Shown here: piece by piece, positions 12,840 to 20,499 of the stretch
Layout: each line of letters starts with the position of its first letter
How positions within the stretch are numbered: the first letter of the stretch is position 1
Assembly (NCBI GenBank): GCA_934552855.1
Contig: CAKTEU010000020.1
Span: 1-38,022 of the forward strand
Source of the DNA: an uncultured Eubacteriales bacterium
Lineage (GTDB): Bacteria > Bacillota > Clostridia > Oscillospirales > Acutalibacteraceae
DNA: 38,022 bases
Direction: 5' to 3'
Made by a program: the position numbers and the translations under genes
Notes under the pieces: model-generated
Seen by the model: only the letters and a program-made list of their open reading frames with translations
What the model was told of the DNA's origin: nothing
Databases searched by the model: none

Positions 12840-14879
12840 ATGAAAAAATTATTAAAAGAATCGGTTTTCCTGTTTTTGGCAATTATAATGGTTATCTGTG
12901 CCATACCGTTTGCAGGCGGAACGTTTGAGGCAATGGCAGAGAGCGAAGAATTCACAGAGGGATATTATACCTATGAAGTTGAAAATGATGAAGCAACAAT
13001 TATCAGTTGCGATAAGAGTATCAGCGGCGATGTTGTTATTCCGAGTGAACTTGGCGGATATCCGGTAGTGGGAATAGGTGATTCTACTTTTGAGCATTGT
13101 ATTGATTTAACAAGTATAATAATTCCTGATGGTGTTGCAAGCATTGGCTCTTGTGCGTTCGGTGACTGCACAAGTTTGAACTCTGTTGAGTTTTCTAAAG
13201 ACTTATCAATAATCGATAAAAGAGCTTTTTCAAATTGTAAGAATTTACAAGATTTATATATTCCTGAAGGTGTTGAAACCATTTGCGGGCAAGCTTTTGA
13301 ATATTGTAAAAATTTGAAAAGTGTTTACATACCAAGCAGTGTCACATCAATGTCAGGAAGTGTTTTTAAAAATTGCTCTTCTTTGGAAAATTTGACTGTT
13401 TCTCCGCAAAACCAAGTTTATCGTAGCGTGGACAATTGTATAATTGAAATGGAAACAAAAAAACTTATTGTCGGATGCTCAAACAGTATAATCCCATCGG
13501 ATGGCAGTGTTGTTACTATAGCAAGTGCTTTTGACGGTCGTGATAAAATGACAGATGTTGTTATACCGAATACTGTTGAATCTATTTATGATTATTCTTT
13601 CAGCGAGTGTATAAACTTGTCAAATATAAAAATTCCAAATAGTGTTACCTATCTCGGTAGTTTTGCTTTTCAATCATGTGGAAGTTTGACAAATATAATA
13701 ATTCCGGATAGTGTTATCACAATAAGTTCGCATGTATTTTGTTGGTGCTTAAATTTAAAAAACATCACAATCGGAAAAAATGTTAACAGTATAGGTAGTC
13801 TGGCTTTTTATCATTGTCCTAAATTAACAAGTGTTATCATTCCGAAAAGTGTAACTAAAATAGGAAATGCTGCATTTGGATATTTCGATTATTTTGGCGA
13901 AAATACTGTTGAAACAAGAAAAATTCCAAACTTCACCATCTACGGCTACACCGGCACCGCCGCAGAAACCTACGCAAACAAAAACGGTTTTACATTCGTT
14001 GCCCTCGATGATGAACACACTCACACCTTCTCCGCTTGGACGGTAACGACCGAAGCAAATTGCACTGCCGAGGGAGTAGAAACAAGAACCTGCTCCGGCT
14101 GCGGTGCAACCGAAACAAGAAAAACCGAAAAGAAAGAACACAGCCTTACTCATGTTGAGGAAGATTCAACCTGCAAAATTCAAGGCGTTTCTTACGATAT
14201 CTGCGATATGTGCGGAAACACATTTAACTATTCCGTTCTTCCGCTTGCACCGCACACTTTCGGCGAATGGAGAGTAACAAAAGAAGCAACGTCTTTTGAA
14301 TACGGCGAAAGAATGAGAAGCTGCTCGGTCTGCGGCTTTGAAGAAAAGGAAAGAATCGAAAAACTTCCCGTCAGCGAAATTAAGGACGAAAAAACCGGAA
14401 TTTCCGTGATTTGCCCGGACGGCAGTTATGACGGCAAGGTTGAAATTGAAGTCACCGAAACCTTTGACGGAACTTCTTATCACGTTCTCAACACCGAAAA
14501 AGGCAACTTCAAAAAGTCCCTTTTTGACATCACAACAACGATAGACGGCGAAAAGGTTCAGCCGAACGGAACAGTTTTTGTCAAAATTCCCCTTCCCGAT
14601 GGTTACAACGCAGAAAAAACCGTTGTGTATTACGTCACGAATGACGGCAAGCTTGAAAAAATTGAGAGTGAAGTTAAAGACGGATACATCATTTTTGAAA
14701 CAACGCATTTCAGCTTTTATGCCGTTGTTGACGAAAGCTCAACCGTTAATCCGTCGCAAAACTGCTCCTGCGCCTGCCACAAAAAGGGCATTGCAAAATT
14801 CTTCTTCAAGATTAAGCTTATTTTCCAAAAGATTTTCAAAAAGAACAAGCTTTGCAAGTGCGGAGTTAATCATTATTGA
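12840..14879 (+). CDS. Secreted BspA-type LRR protein with CxxC repeats and C-terminal Cys-rich module
   Basis: 679 residues from the ATG at 12840 (AAAGGAG 9 nt upstream). Signal peptide about 1-35 (ends EAMAES). After a cap segment (TYEVENDEATIISC ... VVIPSELGGYPVVGIG), LRR_5 repeats of the pattern LTSIIIPDGVASIGSCAF run to about residue 360. Then TIYGYTGTAAETYANKNG closes the LRR block, followed by three CxxC/GH-type modules (CSGCG, CDMCG, CSVCG), a beta domain with an ISVICPDGSYDG-type start, and the 38-residue module at 642-679 (CSCACHKKGIAKFF ... CKCGVNHY). From about 13925 base and codon use change sharply: the LRR part is AT-rich (ATA, TTA, AGT codons), and the rest matches the neighbours. 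Likely a mosaic adhesin. Divergent from the XRE regulator. Confidence 0.85.
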   Translation: MKKLLKESVFLFLAIIMVICAIPFAGGTFEAMAESEEFTEGYYTYEVENDEATIISCDKSISGDVVIPSELGGYPVVGIGDSTFEHCIDLTSIIIPDGVASIGSCAFGDCTSLNSVEFSKDLSIIDKRAFSNCKNLQDLYIPEGVETICGQAFEYCKNLKSVYIPSSVTSMSGSVFKNCSSLENLTVSPQNQVYRSVDNCIIEMETKKLIVGCSNSIIPSDGSVVTIASAFDGRDKMTDVVIPNTVESIYDYSFSECINLSNIKIPNSVTYLGSFAFQSCGSLTNIIIPDSVITISSHVFCWCLNLKNITIGKNVNSIGSLAFYHCPKLTSVIIPKSVTKIGNAAFGYFDYFGENTVETRKIPNFTIYGYTGTAAETYANKNGFTFVALDDEHTHTFSAWTVTTEANCTAEGVETRTCSGCGATETRKTEKKEHSLTHVEEDSTCKIQGVSYDICDMCGNTFNYSVLPLAPHTFGEWRVTKEATSFEYGERMRSCSVCGFEEKERIEKLPVSEIKDEKTGISVICPDGSYDGKVEIEVTETFDGTSYHVLNTEKGNFKKSLFDITTTIDGEKVQPNGTVFVKIPLPDGYNAEKTVVYYVTNDGKLEKIESEVKDGYIIFETTHFSFYAVVDESSTVNPSQNCSCACHKKGIAKFFFKIKLIFQKIFKKNKLCKCGVNHY

Positions 14880-14926
14880 TAACAAAAAACCGACCGCTTG
14901 ACTTTTCTTTTGCGGTCGGGTATCAT
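14880..14926 (+). promoter_or_regulatory. Third copy of the antitoxin-type promoter with embedded inverted repeat
   Basis: The stretch starts with the same 22 bases as the toxin-antitoxin units (through ACCGACCGCTTGAC) and keeps their layout: CCGACCGC / GCGGTCGG around a -35 box (TTGACT, 14898-14903), a 17-bp spacer and TATCAT (14921-14926). It could drive the LysR gene, but the hairpin that follows at once is a good terminator, so transcription from here may be attenuated. It may also be a remnant of a lost toxin-antitoxin unit. Confidence 0.5.
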
Positions 14927-14965
14927 AAAAGGGTAATCACCTTCGATTGCCCTTTTATTTTTTTT
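14927..14965 (+). terminator. Intrinsic terminator between the LRR gene and lysR
   Basis: AAAAGGGTAATC pairs with GATTGCCCTTTT (14927-14938, 14945-14956; one T-G wobble), followed by a nearly unbroken run of Ts. It ends the LRR transcript. Confidence 0.75.
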
Positions 14966-14980
14966 GTTTCGGAGAAAACT

Positions 14981-15871
14981 ATGGATATCAAAAAGCTTGA
15001 AGTTTTTATAAATGCCGTTGACCTCGGCAGTCTCACAAAGGTTGCGGAAATTATGGGGTACACCCAATCCGGAATCACCCACGTTATAAATGCGCTTGAA
15101 AAAGAGATGGGCTTTCCCCTTTTGGTCAGAAGCCGAAACGGAGTTGCCCCCACGCCGGAGGGCGCAAGACTAATTCCGTCAATCCGTGCGATTTTGGTTC
15201 ATTCCGGTCAGCTCGAAAAGGAAATCTCTCTCGTCCGCCAGCGCAAAAGCGGCGTTATCCGTGTTGCGGCGTACACAAGTATGCTCATGCACTGGCTTCC
15301 GCTCATCGTCAAAAAGTTCCACGAAAAATTTCCCGACATTGCCGTTGAGCTAAGCTCTTCGAGCATTGACGGAACTTATCAGATGCTTGAGGCCGGCGAT
15401 ATCGACCTTGCGTTTGCAAGCAGACAAAAAAGCTATCCCGATTTTGATTATATCCACCTTTGGAACGATTCGCTGCTTGCAATTCTTCCTAAAACCGAAG
15501 AGAACGAAAAGCTCAATTGTTTTCCGATAAGCCTTTATGAAGGCAAGGACTTCATCATGCCGTACTTCGGCTTTGACAAGGACATTCTTTGTGTTTTTGA
15601 ACGTGAAAACGTTATGCCGAACATTGAACCTGCTTATGTTGACGACCAGACCGTTATTATAATGGTTGAGCATGGAATGGGAATCAGTATGCTTTCAGAG
15701 CTCGTTATGCTCGGAAACACAAACAACGTTGTTGCGCTCCCCGTTGTTCCGGAGGCTCACCGTGAGCTTGTGATCGGTCTCAAGTCGCTCAAAAATGCAT
15801 CGCTCCCCGTTCGTGAGTTTATAAACTGCGCAAAAGATGTTCTTTCGGAACTTTATCCGGACCACAGATGA
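14981..15871 (+). CDS. LysR-family transcriptional regulator
   Basis: 296 residues from the ATG at 14981 (GGAG 6 nt upstream); the frame is open further left but without a ribosome site. Residues 1-60 are the winged HTH (KKLEVFINAVDLGSLTKVAEIMGYTQSGITHVINALEKEMG), with the usual LLVRSRNGVAPTPEG wing. From about residue 90 comes the periplasmic-binding-like effector domain (IRVAAYTSMLMHWLP, DIAVELSSSS, GDIDLAFAS, VEHGMGISMLSE). The effector is unknown. The gene precedes the liv operon, and the 15-base site in the livK promoter recurs 50 bp behind this gene, so control of amino-acid uptake is the best guess. It has its own terminator, so it is not cotranscribed with livK. Confidence 0.93.
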   Translation: MDIKKLEVFINAVDLGSLTKVAEIMGYTQSGITHVINALEKEMGFPLLVRSRNGVAPTPEGARLIPSIRAILVHSGQLEKEISLVRQRKSGVIRVAAYTSMLMHWLPLIVKKFHEKFPDIAVELSSSSIDGTYQMLEAGDIDLAFASRQKSYPDFDYIHLWNDSLLAILPKTEENEKLNCFPISLYEGKDFIMPYFGFDKDILCVFERENVMPNIEPAYVDDQTVIIMVEHGMGISMLSELVMLGNTNNVVALPVVPEAHRELVIGLKSLKNASLPVREFINCAKDVLSELYPDHR

Positions 15872-15910
15872 CAAAACTTTCCGGTTTTTGTGTCTACTAT
15901 TCCGAGCAGT

Positions 15911-15943
15911 ACGCTATGTATTACAAAGTGTAATACATAGCGT
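15911..15943. promoter_or_regulatory. Perfect 14-bp inverted repeat, candidate LysR site
   Basis: ACGCTATGTATTAC and GTAATACATAGCGT flank a 5-base loop. It has no T-run on either side and a proper terminator follows at 15963, so it is not needed for termination. Its centre ATTACAAAGTGTAAT (15920-15934) matches the livK promoter spacer at 14 of 15 positions. Confidence 0.55.
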
Positions 15944-15962
15944 TTGAAGAAAAAATCAGGAA

Positions 15963-16008
15963 ACAAGGGCTTTCAAGCGTTTAAGCGCACAAAAAAGCCC
16001 TTGTTTTT
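15963..16008 (+). terminator. Terminator of lysR
   Basis: ACAAGGGCTTT pairs with AAAGCCCTTGT (15963-15973, 15994-16004), followed by TTTT. It separates lysR from the liv operon. Confidence 0.75.
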
Positions 16009-16089
16009 GTGCATTATGCTGCATTTTAAAAGATTTTTTTGTGGTTTTCATGCAAAAAATCCGAAAATGAGAAGCTTTTCAAAACCTTG

Positions 16090-16118
16090 TTGACAATTAA
16101 AAAGTGTAATGCTATAAT
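16090..16118 (+). promoter_or_regulatory. Promoter of the liv operon with a LysR-like site in the spacer
   Basis: TTGACA (16090-16095) and TATAAT (16113-16118) are both consensus with a 17-bp spacer. The first 15 spacer bases, ATTAAAAAGTGTAAT (16096-16110), repeat the core of the palindrome behind lysR. A protein bound here would sit between the -35 and -10 boxes, which predicts repression. Confidence 0.8.
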
Positions 16119-16124
16119 TCTTTC

Positions 16125-16222
16125 AACATACCGAGAGAGGAGAAAGCGGGGTTACCCGTGAAAAGCGAAAGCTCTCCCTTAGATATGAAATCAAAAAGAA
16201 TGTTCAGAAAGGACGATTCACA
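16125..16222 (+). promoter_or_regulatory. Leader of the liv mRNA, about 100 nt
   Basis: The untranslated leader is long for this region and contains a GGG-TTA-CCC hairpin flanked by GAGAG- and CTCTC-type arms. I could not match it to a known riboswitch or T-box. It ends with AAAGGA before the livK start codon. Confidence 0.35.
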
Positions 16223-17446
16223 ATGAAAACCTTTAAAAGAGTAATGGCTCTTGTTATGGTTGCAGCTCTTTGCCTTTGCTGCTTTGCAGCTTGCGGAAAC
16301 GGCTCAACCGACGACACCACTTCATCAACCCCTGCCGACAGCTCAAGTGCAGCCGACAGCAGCAGTACACCCGCAGCAGACGGCGCAGCTTTCAAGATCG
16401 GTTCAACCGGACCGCTCACCGGCGACGCAGCTATCTATGGTAAAGCAGTTATGAACGCAGCTCAGATTGCTGTTGACGAAGTCAACGCAGAAGGCAAGAT
16501 TAAGTTTGAGTTCAAGGGCGAAGACGATGTTGCAGACGGCGAAACCGCTGTTAACGCATACAACAAGCTTATGGACTGGGGTATGCAGATTCTCATGGGA
16601 CCGGTTACCACCGGCGCAGCAATCGCTGTTAGCGCAAAGAGCTATGAAGACAGAGTCTTCTCACTCACTCCGTCAGGTTCTTCAACCGACATCATTGACG
16701 GTAAGGACAACTTCTTCCAGGTTTGCTTCACCGACCCGAACCAGGGTACAGGTTCAGCTGACTACATGGCAGAAAACATGAAGGACGCTAAGATTGCTGT
16801 TATCTATCGTAACGACGACGCTTATTCACAGGGCATCTTCAACACCTTTGAAAAGGAAGCAAAGGCTAAGGGTCTTTCAATCGTTTACACCGGTACCTTC
16901 ACAAAGGACACCGCAACAGACTTCTCTGTTCAGCTTACTGCAGCAAAGAACGCAGGTGCTGACACCATCTTCCTTCCGATCTACTATCAGCCCGCTTCTG
17001 TTATCCTTAAACAGGCTAACGACATGGATTACAAGCCGACCTTCTTCGGTGTTGACGGCATGGACGGTATCCTTACCATGAAGGGCTTTGACACCAAGCT
17101 TGCAGAAGGCGTAATGCTTCTTACTCCGTTCTCGGCAGACGCTGAAGACGAAAAGACCCAGGCTTTCGTTAAGAAGTATCAGGAAAAATACGGCGACACT
17201 CCGAACCAGTTCGCTGCCGACGCATACGACGGAATTTATATCATTGCAGACGCTCTTCAAAAAGCTGGCTGCACACCGGATATGTCCGCTGCAGATATCT
17301 GCGAAAAGCTTATTGAAGTTATGCCGACTCTCAAGTTTGACGGCCTTACCGGTGAAGGTATGACATGGTCAAAGACCGGCGAAGTTTCAAAGGCTCCCCG
17401 TGCAGTTGTTATCAAAGACGGCGTTTATGTAACTCCCGGCAAATAA
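16223..17446 (+). CDS. livK: Branched-chain amino acid ABC transporter substrate-binding lipoprotein
   Basis: 407 residues. A lipoprotein signal peptide ends in the lipobox FAAC with Cys24, followed by a Ser/Thr/Asp/Ala-rich linker (25-55). The rest is a type I periplasmic-binding fold of the Leu/Ile/Val-binding family: FKIGSTGPLTGDAAIYGKAV at the start, then TPSGSSTDI and DAYSQGIFNTFEKEAKAKG hinge-region motifs, and FAADAYDGIYI. It captures the substrate outside the membrane for LivHM. Its pronounced use of a narrow codon set suggests high expression. First gene of the operon; a hairpin at 17470 after it probably keeps its mRNA in excess over the permease genes. Branched-chain amino acids are the family default; the true ligand (other amino acid, urea or short amide) is unproven. 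Confidence 0.95.
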   Translation: MKTFKRVMALVMVAALCLCCFAACGNGSTDDTTSSTPADSSSAADSSSTPAADGAAFKIGSTGPLTGDAAIYGKAVMNAAQIAVDEVNAEGKIKFEFKGEDDVADGETAVNAYNKLMDWGMQILMGPVTTGAAIAVSAKSYEDRVFSLTPSGSSTDIIDGKDNFFQVCFTDPNQGTGSADYMAENMKDAKIAVIYRNDDAYSQGIFNTFEKEAKAKGLSIVYTGTFTKDTATDFSVQLTAAKNAGADTIFLPIYYQPASVILKQANDMDYKPTFFGVDGMDGILTMKGFDTKLAEGVMLLTPFSADAEDEKTQAFVKKYQEKYGDTPNQFAADAYDGIYIIADALQKAGCTPDMSAADICEKLIEVMPTLKFDGLTGEGMTWSKTGEVSKAPRAVVIKDGVYVTPGK

Positions 17447-17469
17447 AATTTTCAGCTTAAACTAAAACG

Positions 17470-17516
17470 GCCGGCCGTCCGAGCATCGTGTTCGGCGGTC
17501 GGCTTTCGGTTTTGTT
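17470..17516 (+). terminator. Partial terminator/stabilising hairpin between livK and livH
   Basis: GCCGGCCG pairs (with G-U wobbles) with CGGTCGGC to close a GC-rich stem at 17470-17503, followed by TTTCGGTTTTGTTTTG. Such hairpins behind binding-protein genes commonly reduce readthrough to the permeases. Confidence 0.6.
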
Positions 17517-17589
17517 TTGAGGTTTCTGAAAACCGACCGCAGGTGCGGTCTTTCGTCACATTCGCTGCGATCGCTTTCAGAGACCTCAA
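17517..17589. repeat. 73-bp imperfect palindrome
   Basis: TTGAGGTTTCTGAAA (17517-17531) pairs with TTTCAGAGACCTCAA (17575-17589), with one G-U wobble. Inside lies a smaller hairpin, GACCGCAGGTGCGGTC. The element could form a long hairpin or cruciform between livK and livH. It looks like an intergenic palindromic repeat or short MITE; no second copy is in the window. Confidence 0.55.
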
Positions 17590-17652
17590 GAAAAGGTATT
17601 ATAGAAAACAAAAGAGCAGAAAAAAATTGACTATAAAAACGAGGTGTATTAA

Positions 17653-18531
17653 ATGGAATTTCTTTCATATTTAATCAGCGGAATCAGCCTCGGAAGCGTT
17701 TATGCCATCATCGCACTCGGTTACACAATGGTTTACGGCATTGCAAAAATGCTTAACTTTGCCCACGGCGATGTTATCATGATCGGCGGCTATATTTCAT
17801 ATACGGCCGTTTCGGCAATGCACGTTCCCGGTTGGCTTTCGGTAATCATTGCAATGGCTGTCTGCACGGTTCTCGGCGTTATCATTGAAGGTCTTGCTTA
17901 TAAGCCCCTTCGCTCCGCTCCGTCGCTTGCCGTTCTTATCACAGCTATCGGCGTTTCATATTTCCTTCAAAACTTCGCCCTTCTCATTTGGGGCGCAGAC
18001 CCGAAAACCTATAAGTCGCTCATCGACGGCAACATCAAGCTTTTTGACGGTCAGCTTTCAATTTCATATGTTTCAATTCTTACGGTCGTTGCCTGCATCG
18101 TAATCATGGTTGCGCTTTCCGTTTTCACTTCTCACAGCAAAATGGGCAAGGCAATGCGTGCCTGCTCGGAAGATAAGGGCGCAGCTCAGCTTATGGGCAT
18201 CAACGTCAACTTCACAATTTCGGTAACGTTTGCAATCGGTTCGGCTCTTGCCGCAATCGCAGGCGTACTTCTTCTTTCGTCTTATCCGTCACTCATGCCG
18301 ACAACCGGTTCAATGCCCGGCATCAAGGCGTTCACGGCCGCAGTTTTCGGCGGAATAGGTTCAATTCCCGGCGCATTCCTCGGCGGTATTCTTCTCGGTG
18401 TTATTGAATCATTCGCAAAGGCATATATTTCGACCCAGCTTGCAAACTCGATTGTTTTTGCCGTTCTTATCATTGTGCTCCTTGTTCGTCCGACTGGACT
18501 TCTCGGAAAGCGCATTCAGGAAAAAGTTTAA
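17653..18531 (+). CDS. livH: Branched-chain amino acid ABC transporter permease LivH
   Basis: 292 residues, a typical length. The start is diagnostic (LISGISLGSVYAIIALGYTMVYGIAKMLNFAHGD), and about eight hydrophobic segments follow. The cytoplasmic coupling loop near residues 160-180 is HSKMGKAMRACSEDKGAAQLMGI in two parts, the EAA-like loop that contacts the ATPases. GAGGTG precedes the ATG. It pairs with LivM to form the membrane channel. The 206-bp gap from livK holds the hairpins at 17470 and 17517. Confidence 0.96.
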   Translation: MEFLSYLISGISLGSVYAIIALGYTMVYGIAKMLNFAHGDVIMIGGYISYTAVSAMHVPGWLSVIIAMAVCTVLGVIIEGLAYKPLRSAPSLAVLITAIGVSYFLQNFALLIWGADPKTYKSLIDGNIKLFDGQLSISYVSILTVVACIVIMVALSVFTSHSKMGKAMRACSEDKGAAQLMGINVNFTISVTFAIGSALAAIAGVLLLSSYPSLMPTTGSMPGIKAFTAAVFGGIGSIPGAFLGGILLGVIESFAKAYISTQLANSIVFAVLIIVLLVRPTGLLGKRIQEKV

Positions 18532-18543
18532 GGAGGGTTTGAC

Positions 18544-19650
18544 ATGAGTAAAGTTAAAAACATGAAAAAATCTTCCGTCCGCAATGCGGCGACCTACGGC
18601 ATTGTTGTTCTTGCGTTTGTTCTTGTAACAATCTTTTCAAAAGCCGGCGCTCTCAGCCGTTCGGCACAGGGTCTCCTTGTTCCCGTATGCTGCTACATCG
18701 TTATGGCAATTTCGCTTAACCTCACGGTTGGCATCCTCGGTGAGCTCAGCCTCGGCCACGCAGGCTTCATGAGCATCGGCGCATTCACCGGCGTAATTGT
18801 TTCAATGAGTCTTCAGTCGGCTGTTCCGAGCGTTGCGCTTCGCCTTTTAATTGCAATTCTTTCAGGTATGCTTATTGCGGCCGTTGCAGGCTTTATAATC
18901 GGTATTCCGGTTCTTAAGCTTCGCGGCGACTACCTTGCAATCGTTACCCTTGCGTTCGGCGAAATCATCAAAGAGCTTATCAACTGCCTGCTTGTCGGTA
19001 TTGACGAAAACGGACTTCACTTCATCTTTAACCCGACCGGTGCAAAAAGTGCGGACGACCTCGGACTTACCGAAGCCGGAAAGGTAATCATCAAAGGCGC
19101 ACAGGGTGCAACCGGAACGCAGACAATTGCAAACTTCACAACCGGTATCATTCTTATTCTTGTTTCGCTTTTCATCGTTCTCAATTTTGTCAACAGCCGT
19201 ACAGGCCGTGCGGTTCTTGCAATCAGAGACAACAGAATTGCGGCGGAATCCTGCGGAATCAACATCACAAAATATAAGATGATTGCTTTCGTTATTTCGG
19301 CGGCTATCGCAGGCGCAGCCGGCGCACTTTACGGAATGAACTATTCGAACCTCACCTCTTCAAAGTTCGACTTCAACACATCAATTCTTATCCTTGTTTT
19401 TGTTGTTCTCGGCGGACTCGGCAATATGCTCGGTTCAATCATTGCGGCAACGGTTCTTTATGTTCTTCCCGAAGCACTTCGTGAATTTGCGGATTACAGA
19501 ATGCTGATGTATGCAATCGTTCTTATTCTTGTTATGCTTACAACAAACAATCCGCAGGTCAAAAACCTGTTTTCAAAAATTATCCCCGGCAAAAAGAAAG
19601 ACAAATCTGCACCAAAAAAAGAAGCTAAAAAGGAGGGAGCCTCAAAATGA
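18544..19650 (+). CDS. livM: Branched-chain amino acid ABC transporter permease LivM
   Basis: 368 residues with about ten membrane segments and a Lys-rich cytoplasmic tail (about 345-368). Family marks are LTVGILGELSLGHAGFMSIGA, LRGDYLAIVTLAFGEI, and the coupling loop FVNSRTGRAVLAIRDNRIAAESCGI. AGGAGG lies 12 bp behind the livH stop and serves this start. Its stop overlaps the start of livG (ATGA), indicating translational coupling. Confidence 0.96.
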   Translation: MSKVKNMKKSSVRNAATYGIVVLAFVLVTIFSKAGALSRSAQGLLVPVCCYIVMAISLNLTVGILGELSLGHAGFMSIGAFTGVIVSMSLQSAVPSVALRLLIAILSGMLIAAVAGFIIGIPVLKLRGDYLAIVTLAFGEIIKELINCLLVGIDENGLHFIFNPTGAKSADDLGLTEAGKVIIKGAQGATGTQTIANFTTGIILILVSLFIVLNFVNSRTGRAVLAIRDNRIAAESCGINITKYKMIAFVISAAIAGAAGALYGMNYSNLTSSKFDFNTSILILVFVVLGGLGNMLGSIIAATVLYVLPEALREFADYRMLMYAIVLILVMLTTNNPQVKNLFSKIIPGKKKDKSAPKKEAKKEGASK

Positions 19651-20495
19651 AAAACTTTGAAAAAGGCAACATGGTTCCCGTTCCGAGCCATTCGATAATC
19701 CCCGAAAGAGACATCGGTGAAACACCGGTTCTTGAATGCATCCACCTTGGAATCGACTTTGGCGGTCTTCGTGCCGTTGACGATTTCAACTTCACAATCG
19801 GCAAAACCGAAATCGCCGGACTTATCGGTCCGAACGGTGCCGGTAAAACAACAATTTTCAACCTTCTCACAAAGGTTTACACCCCGACAAGAGGCACAAT
19901 TGTTATCAACGGAATGGACACATCGGGCAAAAACACCGTTCAAATCAACAAGATGGGCGTTGCAAGAACATTCCAGAACATCAGACTTTTTTCAAACCTT
20001 ACCGTTGAGGACAACGTAAGAATCGGTCTTCACAACCAGGAAAAATACACAACCGCCTCGGGCATTCTTCGCCTCCCCTCTTACTGGAAAAAGGAAAAGG
20101 CAATGCACGAAAGAGCAATGGAACTTCTTTCAATCTTCGGCATGGAGGACGTTGCAGACTGGAAAGCCGGTTCACTCCCCTACGGCGCACAAAGACGGCT
20201 TGAAATCGTTCGTGCGCTTGCAACCGACCCGAAGCTTCTTCTTCTTGACGAACCGGCCGCCGGCATGAACCCGAACGAAACCGCAGACCTTATGGAAAAC
20301 ATCGTTAAGATTCGTGACACGTTCAAAATTGCCGTTCTTCTCATTGAGCATGACATGAACCTTGTTATGGGTATCTGCGAAGGTATCTGCGTTTTGAACT
20401 TCGGTCAGATCATCGCAAAGGGTACGGCACAGGAGATTCAGTCCAACCCGGCTGTTATCGAAGCATATCTCGGCAACAAGAAAAAGGAGGACTGA
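19647..20495 (+). CDS. livG: Branched-chain amino acid ABC transporter ATP-binding protein LivG
   Basis: 282 residues. The ATPase core begins after an unusual N-terminal extension of about 27 residues. Walker A is GPNGAGKT (61-68), the signature is LPYGAQRRLEI (a variant of LSGGQ, usual in LivG), Walker B is LLLLDEPAAGMN, and the H-loop is LIEHDM. The ATG overlaps the livM stop; AGGAGG sits about 10 nt upstream inside livM. It energises transport together with LivF. Confidence 0.95.
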   Translation: MKNFEKGNMVPVPSHSIIPERDIGETPVLECIHLGIDFGGLRAVDDFNFTIGKTEIAGLIGPNGAGKTTIFNLLTKVYTPTRGTIVINGMDTSGKNTVQINKMGVARTFQNIRLFSNLTVEDNVRIGLHNQEKYTTASGILRLPSYWKKEKAMHERAMELLSIFGMEDVADWKAGSLPYGAQRRLEIVRALATDPKLLLLDEPAAGMNPNETADLMENIVKIRDTFKIAVLLIEHDMNLVMGICEGICVLNFGQIIAKGTAQEIQSNPAVIEAYLGNKKKED

Positions 20496-20499
20496 GAAA

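Noticed and set aside
16125..16222. liv leader as a riboswitch or T-box
   Set aside because: Hairpins are present, but no known conserved core could be recognised, and no terminator/antiterminator pair is visible.
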